A DNA stretch of 62,001 nucleotides from an uncultured Prevotella sp. (GCA_946403845.1 CAMJBL010000012.1:1-62001); one strand, 5' to 3'. Shown: positions 1-8,716, numbered from the stretch's first letter. Notes: a model not told the origin generated them from the letters alone. Program-made: numbers and translations.

Positions 1-53
1 CGAAAGACAGCAGATTTACAGTCTGCCCCATTTGGCCACTCTGGAAAACACCC
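1..53 (-). tRNA. tRNA-Tyr (GTA), 5' part, cut by window edge
   Basis: On the minus strand the acceptor 5' strand GGGTGTT (53-47) is followed by a D-arm and an anticodon loop CTGTAAAT with anticodon GTA (19-17). The next bases, GCTGTCTTTCG, begin a long variable arm, as expected for bacterial tRNA-Tyr. The T-arm and 3' end lie outside the window. Confidence 0.9.
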
Positions 54-73
54 AGTTTCTGATTTTGCGGGTG

Positions 74-81
74 CAAAGGTA
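74..81 (-). promoter_or_regulatory. -7 box of tRNA-Tyr promoter
   Basis: The minus strand reads TACCTTTG, matching the Bacteroidetes -7 consensus TAnnTTTG, about 20 nt upstream of the tRNA 5' end. A heptamer array replaces the usual -33 region. Confidence 0.75.
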
Positions 82-88
82 CGAAAAA

Positions 89-120
89 GATGTAAGATGT
101 AAGAAGTAAGAAGTAAGAAA
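89..120. repeat. Heptamer array upstream of tRNA-Tyr promoter
   Basis: Tandem 7-nt units of the type GATGTAA / GAAGTAA, about four copies, start 7 nt upstream of the minus-strand -7 box. Confidence 0.8.
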
Positions 121-177
121 ATGCGGGTTTTTAACGAATTTTTTGGATTCAGTATGCGAAATGTGCGAGAAAATGAG

Positions 178-185
178 TAATTTTG
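178..185 (+). promoter_or_regulatory. -7 box for MaoC-type gene
   Basis: TAATTTTG followed by CAGCA. It lies 18 nt before the ATG at 204 and so rules out the TTG at 183 as the start codon. Confidence 0.7.
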
Positions 186-203
186 CAGCAAATTTTGAGA
201 GAC

Positions 204-668
204 ATGGGAAAATTAATCATCAACTCGTACGACGAATTTGCAACGTATTTGGGTAAGGAACTGGGTTGTTCCGACTGGTTGCAAATCGACCAAGACCGTA
301 TCAACATGTTTGCCGACGCCACGCTCGACCACCAGTGGATTCACGTGGATGTAGAGCGTGCCAAGGAAGAGACGCCTTATAAGAGCACCATCGCCCACGG
401 CTATCTGACGCTCTCGGTGCTGCCGTATCTCTGGGCGCAGATCATCGAGGTGCGTAATATCAAGATGCTCGTGAACTACGGCATGGACAAGATGCGCTTC
501 GGGCAGCCGGTAATTACGGGATCGCGCGTCAGGATGACCACCAAGCTGCATAATATCCAGAACCTGCGCGGCATCTGTAAGGTAGAAATAGAATTCAAGA
601 TTGAGATAGAGGGACAACGCAAGCCTGCACTCGAAGGCATCGCATCGTTCCTTTATTATTTTAAATAG
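204..668 (+). CDS. MaoC-like (R)-specific enoyl-CoA hydratase
   Basis: A single hot-dog-fold protein of 154 aa, the usual size of stand-alone MaoC/PhaJ hydratases, which add water to trans-2-enoyl-CoA to give (R)-3-hydroxyacyl-CoA. The family signature is visible: an Asp, then H-x-W-I-H-x-D near residues 42-49, then TIAHGYLTLS near 65-75, which forms the CoA and active-site wall. The ATG at 204 was chosen because a longer TTG start would overlap the -7 box. The physiological substrate cannot be told from the sequence. A PurF-like gene follows after 116 bp on the same strand. Confidence 0.85.
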   Translation: MGKLIINSYDEFATYLGKELGCSDWLQIDQDRINMFADATLDHQWIHVDVERAKEETPYKSTIAHGYLTLSVLPYLWAQIIEVRNIKMLVNYGMDKMRFGQPVITGSRVRMTTKLHNIQNLRGICKVEIEFKIEIEGQRKPALEGIASFLYYFK

Positions 669-674
669 GTAGTA

Positions 675-773
675 GTTTACAGTTGACGGTTTACAGTTTA
701 CAGATGATATGCTGGCAAGCCGTTCTGACTATAGAAGTAATCAACTGTAAACCGTAAACTGTAAACAGTAAAC
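675..773. repeat. Inverted pair of GTTTACA heptamer arrays
   Basis: Two 29-nt arms (675-703 and 745-773), each four 7-nt units of the form GTTTACN, face each other around a unique 41-nt centre. The two arms are not exact complements: they share the unit but differ in the variable base. This fills most of the gap before the PurF-like gene. Confidence 0.85.
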
Positions 774-784
774 AAGATAATACA

Positions 785-2236
785 ATGGGAGGATTCTTTG
801 GAACCATCAGCACGAAGAGCTGTGTGAACGACCTGTTCTACGGCACCGACTACAACTCGCACCTCGGTACGAAGCGAGGCGGTATGGTTATGTTCGACAA
901 GGAGAAGGGCTTCAGCCGTAAGATCCACAACCTGGAGCGCGACTATTTCCGTTCGAAGTTTGAAGACGAGCTCGACTCGTTTTCGGGCAATCAGGGCGTG
1001 GGCGTCATCAGCGATACGGATCCTCAGCCGATCATCGTCAACTCTCACCTGGGCCGCTATGCGGTGGTGACGGTGGCGAAGATCAACAATATGCGGGAGA
1101 TTGCCGACGAGTTGTTGGACCGTCGGATGCACTTCAGCGAGTATTCGGCCAACACCATCAACCAGACGGAACTCGTGGCGCTGCTCATCAATATGGGTCG
1201 CACCTTCGTAGAGGGTATCAATCTGGTTTACAAGAAGATAGAAGGCTCTTGCTCGATGCTTATCCTGACGGAGAAGGGCATTATTGCCGCCCGCGACTTC
1301 CTGGGACGTACACCTATCGTGATCGGACAGAAGGAGGGTGCGTATGCCGTTTCGAGCGAGACGACCAGCTTCCCCAACCTCGACTATCATCGTGTGCGCG
1401 ATATCGGTCCCGGCGAGATTGTCTATCTGCAGGCCGACCATATGGAGGTGCTGCAGGAGCCATTCAAGCGTGAGCAGATCTGTGCCTTCCTCTGGGTGTA
1501 CTACGGCTTCCCTGCTTCCGACTATAACGGCATCAACGTGGAAATGGTGCGCGAGAAGAACGGTAAGATGATGGGTGAGAAGGATGATACCGAGATCGAC
1601 AGCGTCTGTGGTGTGCCCGATTCAGGCGTCGGTATGGCCTTAGGCTATGCAGAGGGGAAGGGTGTGCCCTACAACCGTTCCGTGCTGAAATATACGCCCA
1701 CGTGGCCACGCTCGTTTACACCTGGTAATCAGGAGCGCCGTTCGCTGGTGGCTAAGATGAAACTGATTCCTAACCCCGCCCTGTTGAAGGACAAGCGCAT
1801 TGTGATCTGCGACGACTCCATCGTACGCGGCACACAGCTGAGGGATAATGTGAAGACCTTCTTCGACTATGGCGCCAAGGAAGTGCATTGCCGTATCTCG
1901 TGTCCGCCACTGGTCTATGGTTGTCCGTTCATCGGCTTCACCTCGTCGAAGAGCGACCTGGAACTGATCACCCGTCGTATCATCCGCGATTTCGAGGGCG
2001 ACGACCATAAGAATCTGGAGCGCTATGCGACCACCGACTCACCGGAGTATCAGAAGATGGTGAAGGAGATTGCCCATCGCCTGGGCCTCTCGTCGCTGAA
2101 GTTCGCTTCGCTCGAGGACCTGATCGAGGCCATCGGTATGCCGAAGTGCAAGGTCTGCACCCATTGCTTCGATGGCAGCAGCTATTGTCACGAGCACGAC
2201 GACGAGGACGAGCGACAGTTGAAATTTGATTTCTGA
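785..2236 (+). CDS. PurF-like amidophosphoribosyltransferase paralogue lacking the catalytic Cys
   Basis: A 483-aa homologue of glutamine PRPP amidotransferase. An N-terminal Ntn glutaminase-like domain (about 1-240) is followed by a phosphoribosyltransferase domain with the PRPP loop VICDDSIVRGT near residues 338-348. A C-terminal Cys cluster (KCKVCTHC, then a fourth Cys, near 454-467) resembles the Fe-S ligands of Bacillus-type PurF. The oddity is the start: the reading frame begins M-G-G-F-F-G, whereas genuine PurF begins M-C-G and uses that Cys as nucleophile. The protein therefore should not hydrolyse glutamine by the normal mechanism. It may use ammonia, be regulatory, or have another substrate. 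I recall similar MGGFFG paralogues in other Bacteroidetes. No promoter is seen directly upstream. Confidence 0.85.
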   Translation: MGGFFGTISTKSCVNDLFYGTDYNSHLGTKRGGMVMFDKEKGFSRKIHNLERDYFRSKFEDELDSFSGNQGVGVISDTDPQPIIVNSHLGRYAVVTVAKINNMREIADELLDRRMHFSEYSANTINQTELVALLINMGRTFVEGINLVYKKIEGSCSMLILTEKGIIAARDFLGRTPIVIGQKEGAYAVSSETTSFPNLDYHRVRDIGPGEIVYLQADHMEVLQEPFKREQICAFLWVYYGFPASDYNGINVEMVREKNGKMMGEKDDTEIDSVCGVPDSGVGMALGYAEGKGVPYNRSVLKYTPTWPRSFTPGNQERRSLVAKMKLIPNPALLKDKRIVICDDSIVRGTQLRDNVKTFFDYGAKEVHCRISCPPLVYGCPFIGFTSSKSDLELITRRIIRDFEGDDHKNLERYATTDSPEYQKMVKEIAHRLGLSSLKFASLEDLIEAIGMPKCKVCTHCFDGSSYCHEHDDEDERQLKFDF

Positions 2237-2237
2237 T

Positions 2238-2272
2238 AAATCGGATTACTCGGAGTAATCGGAGTACTCAGA
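2238..2272. repeat. Nonamer array across recQ stop
   Basis: About four 9-nt units related to ATCGGAGTA (ATCGGATTA, CTCGGAGTA, ATCGGAGTA, CTCAGAGCT) lie between the converging purF-like and recQ genes. The recQ TGA (2268-2270) falls inside it. Confidence 0.8.
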
Positions 2273-4211
2273 GCTTTTTACTGAGGAAGCCGTCTTCCTG
2301 GAAGATGTATTCCTCGCGCAGCAGATATTCGAGCGCGGCATTCAATGCTTCAGTAGGCAGTTGAATGTCGCGTAACTCTGTGATATGGTGGGGTTTACCG
2401 TCGGCCAGCAGTTCGAGAATCGCGTGGGCCTCAGGTGTGTTAACGGCCTCGCTCACCTGATGGTGAGGGTGGGAGAGGCAGACGTCGCACTGTTGGCAGT
2501 CGTGACTGTCTTCCTCGCCGAAATAGCGTAGCAGCTGTCGGCTGCGGCAGACGTGATCGTTGGTGGCATAGGCGACCATCGCGTAGATGCGCTCACGGAA
2601 CTGCGCCTTACGCTCTTCGTAGACCATGGGCGGCAACTGCACATTCTCGGTGTTCTCGCGCCGCTGCAGATAGCGCACGTAAGGTGTCTTCTTCTGAGGG
2701 ATGAAGTGCAGGATATGCTTCTCGCTCAGGTTTTTCAGAATCATATACAGCTGCTGGGGCTGTAGGCCGCATTGGCTGGCAATGAAACTCTCGTCGATGA
2801 AATTGTAATCGACGAACAGCCCGCCGTAGTTCCGCAGCAGGGCGGTGATCACTTTCTCCTCGTTGGGAGAGACGTGTTCCAGCCGGTAGAGCTCGTTGCG
2901 GCCGATGGTGAACATCACGCGGGCCTGATTGTCCTGTTCTTCGGTATATTCGATGTAGCCTGCGCGGTTCAGAATCTTCAGGGCGGAATCCACCTGAATG
3001 GGGAAGTGGCGGAAGGCATGACAGAACTTGTCGATATTGAACTCGAAGGTGGCATGATAGCCGGAACCCACACCCACCTGATAGAAATAGGCGAGATGCT
3101 CGTAGACCTTTCTAACATACTCCTTTTCGGGGAAGGTGTCGCTGATGCGCTTGTCGAGCTTGCGGTGGTCGGCATCGTTGTAGAGCAAGACGGCATAGGC
3201 TTTCCGCCCGTCGCGTCCGGCACGTCCTGCCTCCTGGAAATAAGCCTCTAAGGAGTCGGGGCAGTCGATGTGGATCACCACCCGCACATCGGGCTTGTCG
3301 ATTCCCATACCGAAGGCGTTGGTGGCCACCATCACCCGTACCTTGTCCTCCTGCCAGTCGCGCTGCCGCTGGTCCTTCACAACGGTATCGAGACCGGCGT
3401 GGTAGAAAGTGGCGCTGATGCCGGCCTCACACAACAGCTCGGCCACTTCCTTGGTGCGACGACGACTGCGTGCATAGACGATGGCGCAGCCTTTCACATT
3501 ATTAAGGATATGGATGAGTTGCTCGCGCTTGTCGGTGGCCTGACGCACGACATACGCCAGGTTCTTGCGCTCGAACGACATCTTGAAGACATTGAAAGAG
3601 GTGAGAGGTAAGAGGTGAGAGGTGAGAGATATGTCCGGCGGGGCGAGTTTGCTCTGGATGTCCTCGACCACTTGTGGGGTAGCGGTGGCGGTAAGCGCCA
3701 GTACGGGCACATCGGGCAGGTCTTTCCGGATGTCGGCAATCTGGAGGTACGACGGTCGGAAGTCGTAGCCCCATTGCGAGATACAGTGGGCCTCGTCGAC
3801 GGTGATGAAGCTCACCTTCATATGACGGAGCTTGGTGCGGAAGAGCTCTGAGGAAAGGCGCTCTGGCGAGACATAGAGGATGGTGACGCCTCCGAAGATG
3901 CAGTTCTCAAGGGTGGTAATGATCTCCTCGCGGGAGAGGCCGGAATAGATGGCGGCAGCGCGGATGCCGAGACGTCGCAGATGCTGCACCTGATCCTTCA
4001 TCAGTGCAATCAGCGGGGTGATTACAATACAGGTACCCTCGCTACAGAGCGCAGGCACCTGAAAGGTGATCGACTTTCCGCCGCCGGTGGGCATCAGTCC
4101 CAGTGTGTCGTGTCCACTGCCTATCGACTCGATGATTTCCCGCTGGATACCGCGGAAGTCATCATAGCCCCAATACTGGCGCAGAACCTCCCTATAATTC
4201 TCGACTCTCAA
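2268..4211 (-). CDS. recQ: ATP-dependent DNA helicase RecQ
   Basis: A 647-aa superfamily 2 helicase that unwinds DNA during recombinational repair. A Q-motif region (FRGIQREII, 19-27) precedes Walker A GGGKS (43-47), the DEAH box (139-142), TATAT (motif III, about 174-178) and the helicase C-terminal domain. A Cys4 zinc site (C near HVCRSRQ, then C-x2-C-x2-C) and a winged-helix tail follow. Residues about 194-205 (ISLTSHLLPLTS) are an insertion in a loop before FNVFKMSF and are encoded by a heptamer array. The only upstream start in frame is TTG at 4211, which itself lies in another array. The gene follows recJ after 3 nt, so the two are probably co-transcribed. Confidence 0.95.
   Translation of the reverse strand: MRVENYREVLRQYWGYDDFRGIQREIIESIGSGHDTLGLMPTGGGKSITFQVPALCSEGTCIVITPLIALMKDQVQHLRRLGIRAAAIYSGLSREEIITTLENCIFGGVTILYVSPERLSSELFRTKLRHMKVSFITVDEAHCISQWGYDFRPSYLQIADIRKDLPDVPVLALTATATPQVVEDIQSKLAPPDISLTSHLLPLTSFNVFKMSFERKNLAYVVRQATDKREQLIHILNNVKGCAIVYARSRRRTKEVAELLCEAGISATFYHAGLDTVVKDQRQRDWQEDKVRVMVATNAFGMGIDKPDVRVVIHIDCPDSLEAYFQEAGRAGRDGRKAYAVLLYNDADHRKLDKRISDTFPEKEYVRKVYEHLAYFYQVGVGSGYHATFEFNIDKFCHAFRHFPIQVDSALKILNRAGYIEYTEEQDNQARVMFTIGRNELYRLEHVSPNEEKVITALLRNYGGLFVDYNFIDESFIASQCGLQPQQLYMILKNLSEKHILHFIPQKKTPYVRYLQRRENTENVQLPPMVYEERKAQFRERIYAMVAYATNDHVCRSRQLLRYFGEEDSHDCQQCDVCLSHPHHQVSEAVNTPEAHAILELLADGKPHHITELRDIQLPTEALNAALEYLLREEYIFQEDGFLSKKL
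3597..3630. repeat. In-frame GTGAGAG heptamer array inside recQ
   Basis: About five units GTGAGAG/GTAAGAG on the plus strand. Read on the minus strand they encode the extra loop ISLTSHLLPLTS of RecQ. Confidence 0.85.
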
Positions 4212-4230
4212 CGCTTAACTCTCAACTTCC
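4202..4230. repeat. Heptamer array at the recJ-recQ junction
   Basis: Degenerate 7-nt units of the type GTTGAGA on the minus strand. The array supplies the last codons and TAA stop of recJ and the TTG start of recQ. Confidence 0.65.
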
Positions 4231-5942
4231 GAAGGCCGGATGTCCTCTATCTGAAGCTGCACCTCGCTGCGCTTGTAGATATTCTCCTCGATGGTGAAGG
4301 CGATATCGAACGAGCGCTTCGACTTGATATAGCGGGCATCTGCACTCCGTCCGAAGGCGATACCGTTCATCACATTCGATGATTTCGAGTCGACCAGTTC
4401 GAGCTTGATATGCTCCTGCTGACGGCCCACAACCTTCGACGTGCCGTAGTCGTAGACATTACGGGTGCAGAAGATGGGCTTCTCGTTGCCCGGACCGTGA
4501 GGGGCGAACTTCTTCAGGTCGTTATGCAGCTTCTTGGTGATATCCTTGAAGTCGATTTCTTCCTCAATCTCGAGTGTGGCCTCCGTCTGTTCGGGGAGGA
4601 TATGCTCGTTGACATAATGCTGGAAACGGCGTCTGAACTCCGGGATATTCTCGATCTTCAGCGAGAGGCCGACGGCATAGGTATGTCCGCCGAAGTTCTC
4701 CAGCAGGTCGCGACAGCTCTTCACGGCATCGTAGATGTCATAGCCGGCCACGCTGCGCGCAGAACCTGTGGCCAGGTCGCCGCTGCGGGTGAGAACGACC
4801 GTAGGCCGATAGTACATTTCCGTCATACGCGATGCCACGATACCAACCACACCCTTCTTCCAGTTCTCATCGTAGAGCACGATCGAGTTGTGGTGCTTCT
4901 GACTCTCCAGCTTCTCGATAATCTGGTTGGCCTCCTCCGTCATCTGCTTGTCGACATCCTTGCGCTGCTCGTTGTAGACATTGATGTGGTTAGCTTCCGA
5001 CAAGGCCTTGTCGAAGTCGCGCTCCACCAGCAGGTCGACAGCCTCGGTACCGTTCTGCATACGGCCTGAGGCATTGATGCGGGGACCGATCTTGAACACG
5101 ATGTCGCTCATCGTCATCTCGCGACCTGTCAGACCGCTGATCTCGATGATCGACTTCAGACCTACGGAAGGTGCCTGATTCAGCTGCTTCAGTCCGTGGA
5201 ACGCCAGAATACGATTCTCGCCCGTTACGGGCACCATATCGGCAGCAATCGAGACGGCACAGAAGTCGAGCAATGGGATAAGCCTTGAGAAGGGGATACC
5301 ATTGTTCTTTGCGAACGCCTGCATGAACTTGAAGCCTACGCCACAGCCGCACAGGTGCTTGAAGGGATAGGTGGAGTCCTCACGCTTGGGGTTGAGGATG
5401 GCGACGGCATCGGGCAGATCGTCATCGGGCACGTGATGGTCACACACAATAAAGTCGATGCCAAGTGATTTGGCATAACTGATTTCTTCGATTGCCTTAA
5501 TGCCGCAATCGAGCACAATAATAAGTTTTACATCCTTTTCAGCAGCTGCATCCAACGCTTTTATGCTGATACCATAACCTTCCTCGTAGCGGTCGGGAAT
5601 ATAGTATTCAATGTTGGAATAGAACTGCTGCAGGAACTTGTACACCAAAGCTACCGCCGTACATCCATCGACATCGTAGTCGCCATATACCATGATCTTC
5701 TCTTTACGCCCCATGGCGTCGTTGAGCCTGTCTACAGCCACGTCCATGTCGTTCATCAGGAACGGGTCTATCAATTCATTTAACATCGGACGGAAGAATC
5801 GCTTGGCTGCGCTCTCCGTCTTGATGCCACGCTGAATGAGTAGGTCGGCGAGAATAGGACTCATGCCAATCTTCTCTCCCAGCTCCTTAGCTGCCGCTCG
5901 TCTTTCTGATGTAGGTGGTTCGTAATTCCATTTGAAATGCAT
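4215..5942 (-). CDS. recJ: Single-stranded-DNA-specific exonuclease RecJ
   Basis: A 575-aa DHH-superfamily 5'-3' ssDNA exonuclease used in recombination and mismatch repair. Visible motifs are DYDVDG near residues 77-82, DCGIKA, and the defining DHH in VCDHHVPDD near 160. The DHHA1 motif GGHTYAVG lies near 425. The length matches the family. It starts at an ATG with a 5' UTR of about 65 nt from the TATCTTTG promoter at 6013-6020. The stop overlaps a heptamer array and recQ follows 3 nt later, forming a recJ-recQ repair unit. Confidence 0.95.
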   Translation of the reverse strand: MHFKWNYEPPTSERRAAAKELGEKIGMSPILADLLIQRGIKTESAAKRFFRPMLNELIDPFLMNDMDVAVDRLNDAMGRKEKIMVYGDYDVDGCTAVALVYKFLQQFYSNIEYYIPDRYEEGYGISIKALDAAAEKDVKLIIVLDCGIKAIEEISYAKSLGIDFIVCDHHVPDDDLPDAVAILNPKREDSTYPFKHLCGCGVGFKFMQAFAKNNGIPFSRLIPLLDFCAVSIAADMVPVTGENRILAFHGLKQLNQAPSVGLKSIIEISGLTGREMTMSDIVFKIGPRINASGRMQNGTEAVDLLVERDFDKALSEANHINVYNEQRKDVDKQMTEEANQIIEKLESQKHHNSIVLYDENWKKGVVGIVASRMTEMYYRPTVVLTRSGDLATGSARSVAGYDIYDAVKSCRDLLENFGGHTYAVGLSLKIENIPEFRRRFQHYVNEHILPEQTEATLEIEEEIDFKDITKKLHNDLKKFAPHGPGNEKPIFCTRNVYDYGTSKVVGRQQEHIKLELVDSKSSNVMNGIAFGRSADARYIKSKRSFDIAFTIEENIYKRSEVQLQIEDIRPSEVES

Positions 5943-6012
5943 TTAATATATTATTTTTTTTATTCTTGTCGCTTTGGTGGCCGAAAAGGGTACAATAACC
6001 CAAATTAGCGCC

Positions 6013-6020
6013 CAAAGATA
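6013..6020 (-). promoter_or_regulatory. -7 box for recJ-recQ
   Basis: The minus strand reads TATCTTTG. The T-rich tail of the upstream terminator hairpin runs into this promoter. Confidence 0.7.
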
Positions 6021-6039
6021 AGAATAAAAAATGAAAAAA

Positions 6040-6075
6040 CGGCATAATCTGCGAAAAAAGTGACAGATTATGCCG
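6040..6075 (-). terminator. Rho-independent terminator after the C1 peptidase gene
   Basis: A perfect 12-bp stem (CGGCATAATCTG at 6040-6051 with its complement at 6064-6075) with a 12-nt loop. On the minus strand it is followed by TTTTTT. Confidence 0.9.
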
Positions 6076-6105
6076 AATTTTACCTAAAAAAGGTGATTTT
6101 CTACC

Positions 6106-7311
6106 TTAAATGCCCAATTTTTTGCGAATTTCTGCGGGAATGGCATTCTTGTTGATGAGGAAGTCCATCGTGTTGGCGGCGATGAAGGCCTTGGTCATAT
6201 ACCAGATACCCTTGTAGTCGCCGGTCTTACCCCAGGAGTTCTGCACCATGTAGTATTCCTTGCCGTTCTGGTCCTTGGCGATACCGAAGATGTGCATACC
6301 GTGATCGTCGGTCAGCTCCCAGTTGTCGAAACGCTCCTGACGCATCTGCTGTGTGGGCACGACCTCGGGAACGTTGCAGCCGAGTGAGTCGATGATGTTG
6401 CGCTTCTTCTCAGCCGTCAGCTTCAGCCAGCGGGCCATATCGCTGCCGCCCAGACTCTCTGCAGCCTTGGTGTCAACTGCGTAGGCGAGACCCTTGCGGG
6501 TGAAGCCCTCTTCCGATACGTCACCGCCCCAGGCGACGGTATAGCCCTTGTCGATGGCATTGTCGATGATCTGCATCATCTCGTCCATCGGCACATTATA
6601 GCTCAGGGGGAAGCGCCAGTTGTCCTGCACCTCTACGGCAAAGGCGGTGTAGAAGGGGTGATGGGTGTAGCTGGTGATGCTCACATAGTCGTCGAGGTTG
6701 ATACCGAGCGAGGCCATGAAGCTCTTCGGGGTATATTTCTTTCCCTCGTAGGTGAACTCCTCAGGGCACTTGCCGAGATAGGCGTCGAGGATACCCTGCA
6801 GTCCGGCCTTCCACTGGTTGGAGATCTTCTTGGCAGAGCTCTTGGAGATAGCTGCCACATAGGGCTCCAGCAACGAGAAGAACTCGTTGAAGTTGTTCAG
6901 GGAGTCGCCATAGAGTGATCCCGGGAAGGGCATGGCGTCAATCGGGCAGATACCGTGGGTCTTCAGGGTGTGAAGCACGTCCTCGGCTGAACCGCCCTGT
7001 GCAAACTGACAGTCACCATGATAGCGGACCACCTGGATGGCGCGCTCCATATAGGTCTTGTTGGCAACAAACGCCTCACAGAGGGTGTAGCGCTTGCCCG
7101 TAGCCTTCAGGATCTCCGACTCGAAGAACGAGAGGGTGGAGTAGTCCCAGCAGGTACCCGAGCGGTTCTGGTCTTTGATCGTGGTGATGGGCAACTCCTT
7201 GATGGTGGTGAATACGGGTTTGTTCTGGTTCTTGGCGGGTTCCTTCTTCTTGGCACCCGATGCACTCAGGGCGATCATCGCCATCAGTGCGAATGTTAAA
7301 ATCTTCTTCAT
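6106..7311 (-). CDS. Secreted C1-family cysteine peptidase (bleomycin hydrolase/PepC-like)
   Basis: A 401-aa papain-fold peptidase of the C1B (aminopeptidase C/bleomycin hydrolase) type, with an N-terminal signal peptide (MKKILTFALMAMIALSASG). The catalytic set is complete: Gln in TIKDQNRSG, Cys in GTCWDYST (about 53-56), His in DDHGMHIFG (about 339-345) and Asn in VQNSWG. It probably trims peptides in the periplasm or outside the cell. It lies 10 nt downstream of pepP in the same direction, suggesting a two-gene peptide-degradation operon that ends at the hairpin at 6040-6075. Confidence 0.88.
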   Translation of the reverse strand: MKKILTFALMAMIALSASGAKKKEPAKNQNKPVFTTIKELPITTIKDQNRSGTCWDYSTLSFFESEILKATGKRYTLCEAFVANKTYMERAIQVVRYHGDCQFAQGGSAEDVLHTLKTHGICPIDAMPFPGSLYGDSLNNFNEFFSLLEPYVAAISKSSAKKISNQWKAGLQGILDAYLGKCPEEFTYEGKKYTPKSFMASLGINLDDYVSITSYTHHPFYTAFAVEVQDNWRFPLSYNVPMDEMMQIIDNAIDKGYTVAWGGDVSEEGFTRKGLAYAVDTKAAESLGGSDMARWLKLTAEKKRNIIDSLGCNVPEVVPTQQMRQERFDNWELTDDHGMHIFGIAKDQNGKEYYMVQNSWGKTGDYKGIWYMTKAFIAANTMDFLINKNAIPAEIRKKLGI

Positions 7312-7321
7312 GTTTTTATCT

Positions 7322-8716
7322 TTAAATATTTGTTTTCATAAAGTCTTCGAGTTCTGCGGGATGATAGGGGATACGCTTGGAGCCCAAGAACCGACAACCG
7401 TCTTTCATGATCAGGATGTCGTCCTCGATGCGGATGCCGCCGAAGTCCTTATAGGTCTCCAGCATGTCGAAGTTGAGGAATTCCTTGCAGTGTCCGCTGG
7501 CCTTCCAGTCGTCGATGAGGGCGGGAATGAAGTAGATGCCCGGTTCGTCGGTCATCACGAAGCCCTCCTCCAGCTTGCGGCCCATACGCAGACAGTTGGT
7601 ACCGAACTGCTCCAGATTCGGACGCGTCTCTTCGTCGAAACCTACGTAGATCTGTCCGAGACCCTCCATATCGTGCACGTCCATACCCATCATGTGGCCC
7701 AGTCCGTGAGGCAGGAACATGGCGTGGGCACCTGCTGCGACGGCCTCGTCGGTATCGCCCTTCATCAGACCGAGCTCCTTCAGGTGCTCCGTCATCAGCC
7801 GACAGACGGCAAAGTGCACATCCATATATTTCACACCGGGTTTGGCCACCTCGAGCACATAGTCGTGACAGGCTTCCACGATGCTGTAGATCTCTTTCTG
7901 ACGCTGCGTGAACTTCCCGTTGACGGGCATCGTACGCGTGTGGTCGGAACAGTAGTCGTTGAGCTCGCAACCTGCGTCGCACAACACCAACCGACCGTCT
8001 TCCAGTTTGGCGTCCGACGGGTTGCCGTGCATAATCTCACCGTGTTGCGAGAAGATGGTGGCGAAGCTGTTGCCTTGGGCCAGACTGCGGGCGATACCGT
8101 CCACCTGACCAGCCACGAAACGCTCGGTGATACCAGGTTTGATGAGCAGCTGGGCGGTGGTGTGCATCACATAACCCACATCGCAGGCGGCCTCGAGATA
8201 GGCAATCTCCTCGGCGCTCTTTGTAGCGCGCATCTTCACAACGGCCTTGATCAGTGGCAGCGAGGCGGCCTCCTTCTGCTTGTCGGGATGGATGCCGAGC
8301 AGGTCCATGATCTGGATCTTCGTGTCGAAGCGGTAGGGTGGGAGGAAGTGGATTTTCTTAGAGGTGAGAGGTGAGAGGTGAGAGGTGAGAGATTTCATCG
8401 GGGCGGTCTTGGCGACGCCGACTTCTGCGGCGAGGTCGGCAACGGAAGGGGTATAGCCCATCCAGACGATATCCTCCACGTCGATGTCATCGCCGAAGAG
8501 CATCTCCGTATCGTTGTCGATGTCGATCACACCCACCAGTCCGTCGCGGTGCTGTCCGAAATAGTACAGGAACGAGGAGTCCTGACGCATCGGGGCATAG
8601 GCGTTGGCGGAATAGTTCATCGGCGATTCATTGTTGCCGAAGAGGATAATCACACCGTCTCCCACGAGTTTCTTCAACTCCTGACGCCTTCTGATATAAG
8701 TTTCCTTACTGAACAT
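7322..8716 (-). CDS. pepP: Xaa-Pro aminopeptidase (M24B)
   Basis: A 464-aa dinuclear metallopeptidase that removes N-terminal residues before proline. The M24 metal ligands are visible in CDAGCELNDY and SDHTRT, HGLGHMMGMD, TDEPGIYF and IRIEDD. Residues about 109-120 (SLTSHLSPLTSK) are an extra loop between the N-terminal and catalytic domains, encoded by five heptamers. ATG at 8716 follows a TAACTTTG promoter. The C1 peptidase gene follows after 10 nt. Confidence 0.93.
   Translation of the reverse strand: MFSKETYIRRRQELKKLVGDGVIILFGNNESPMNYSANAYAPMRQDSSFLYYFGQHRDGLVGVIDIDNDTEMLFGDDIDVEDIVWMGYTPSVADLAAEVGVAKTAPMKSLTSHLSPLTSKKIHFLPPYRFDTKIQIMDLLGIHPDKQKEAASLPLIKAVVKMRATKSAEEIAYLEAACDVGYVMHTTAQLLIKPGITERFVAGQVDGIARSLAQGNSFATIFSQHGEIMHGNPSDAKLEDGRLVLCDAGCELNDYCSDHTRTMPVNGKFTQRQKEIYSIVEACHDYVLEVAKPGVKYMDVHFAVCRLMTEHLKELGLMKGDTDEAVAAGAHAMFLPHGLGHMMGMDVHDMEGLGQIYVGFDEETRPNLEQFGTNCLRMGRKLEEGFVMTDEPGIYFIPALIDDWKASGHCKEFLNFDMLETYKDFGGIRIEDDILIMKDGCRFLGSKRIPYHPAELEDFMKTNI
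8360..8394. repeat. In-frame GTGAGAG array inside pepP
   Basis: Five near-perfect 7-nt units (GAGGTGA register) covering 35 nt. It is the same unit family as in recQ and is read in frame as SLTSHLSPLTS. Confidence 0.9.

Noticed and set aside
675..773. Simple rho-independent terminator after the MaoC gene
   Set aside because: The arms are imperfect, 41 nt apart, and lack a T-tract; the repeat architecture matches the other short-period arrays better.
7175..8374. 399-codon plus-strand frame opposite pepP and the C1 peptidase
   Set aside because: It spans two real minus-strand genes and has no recognisable domain; a shadow.
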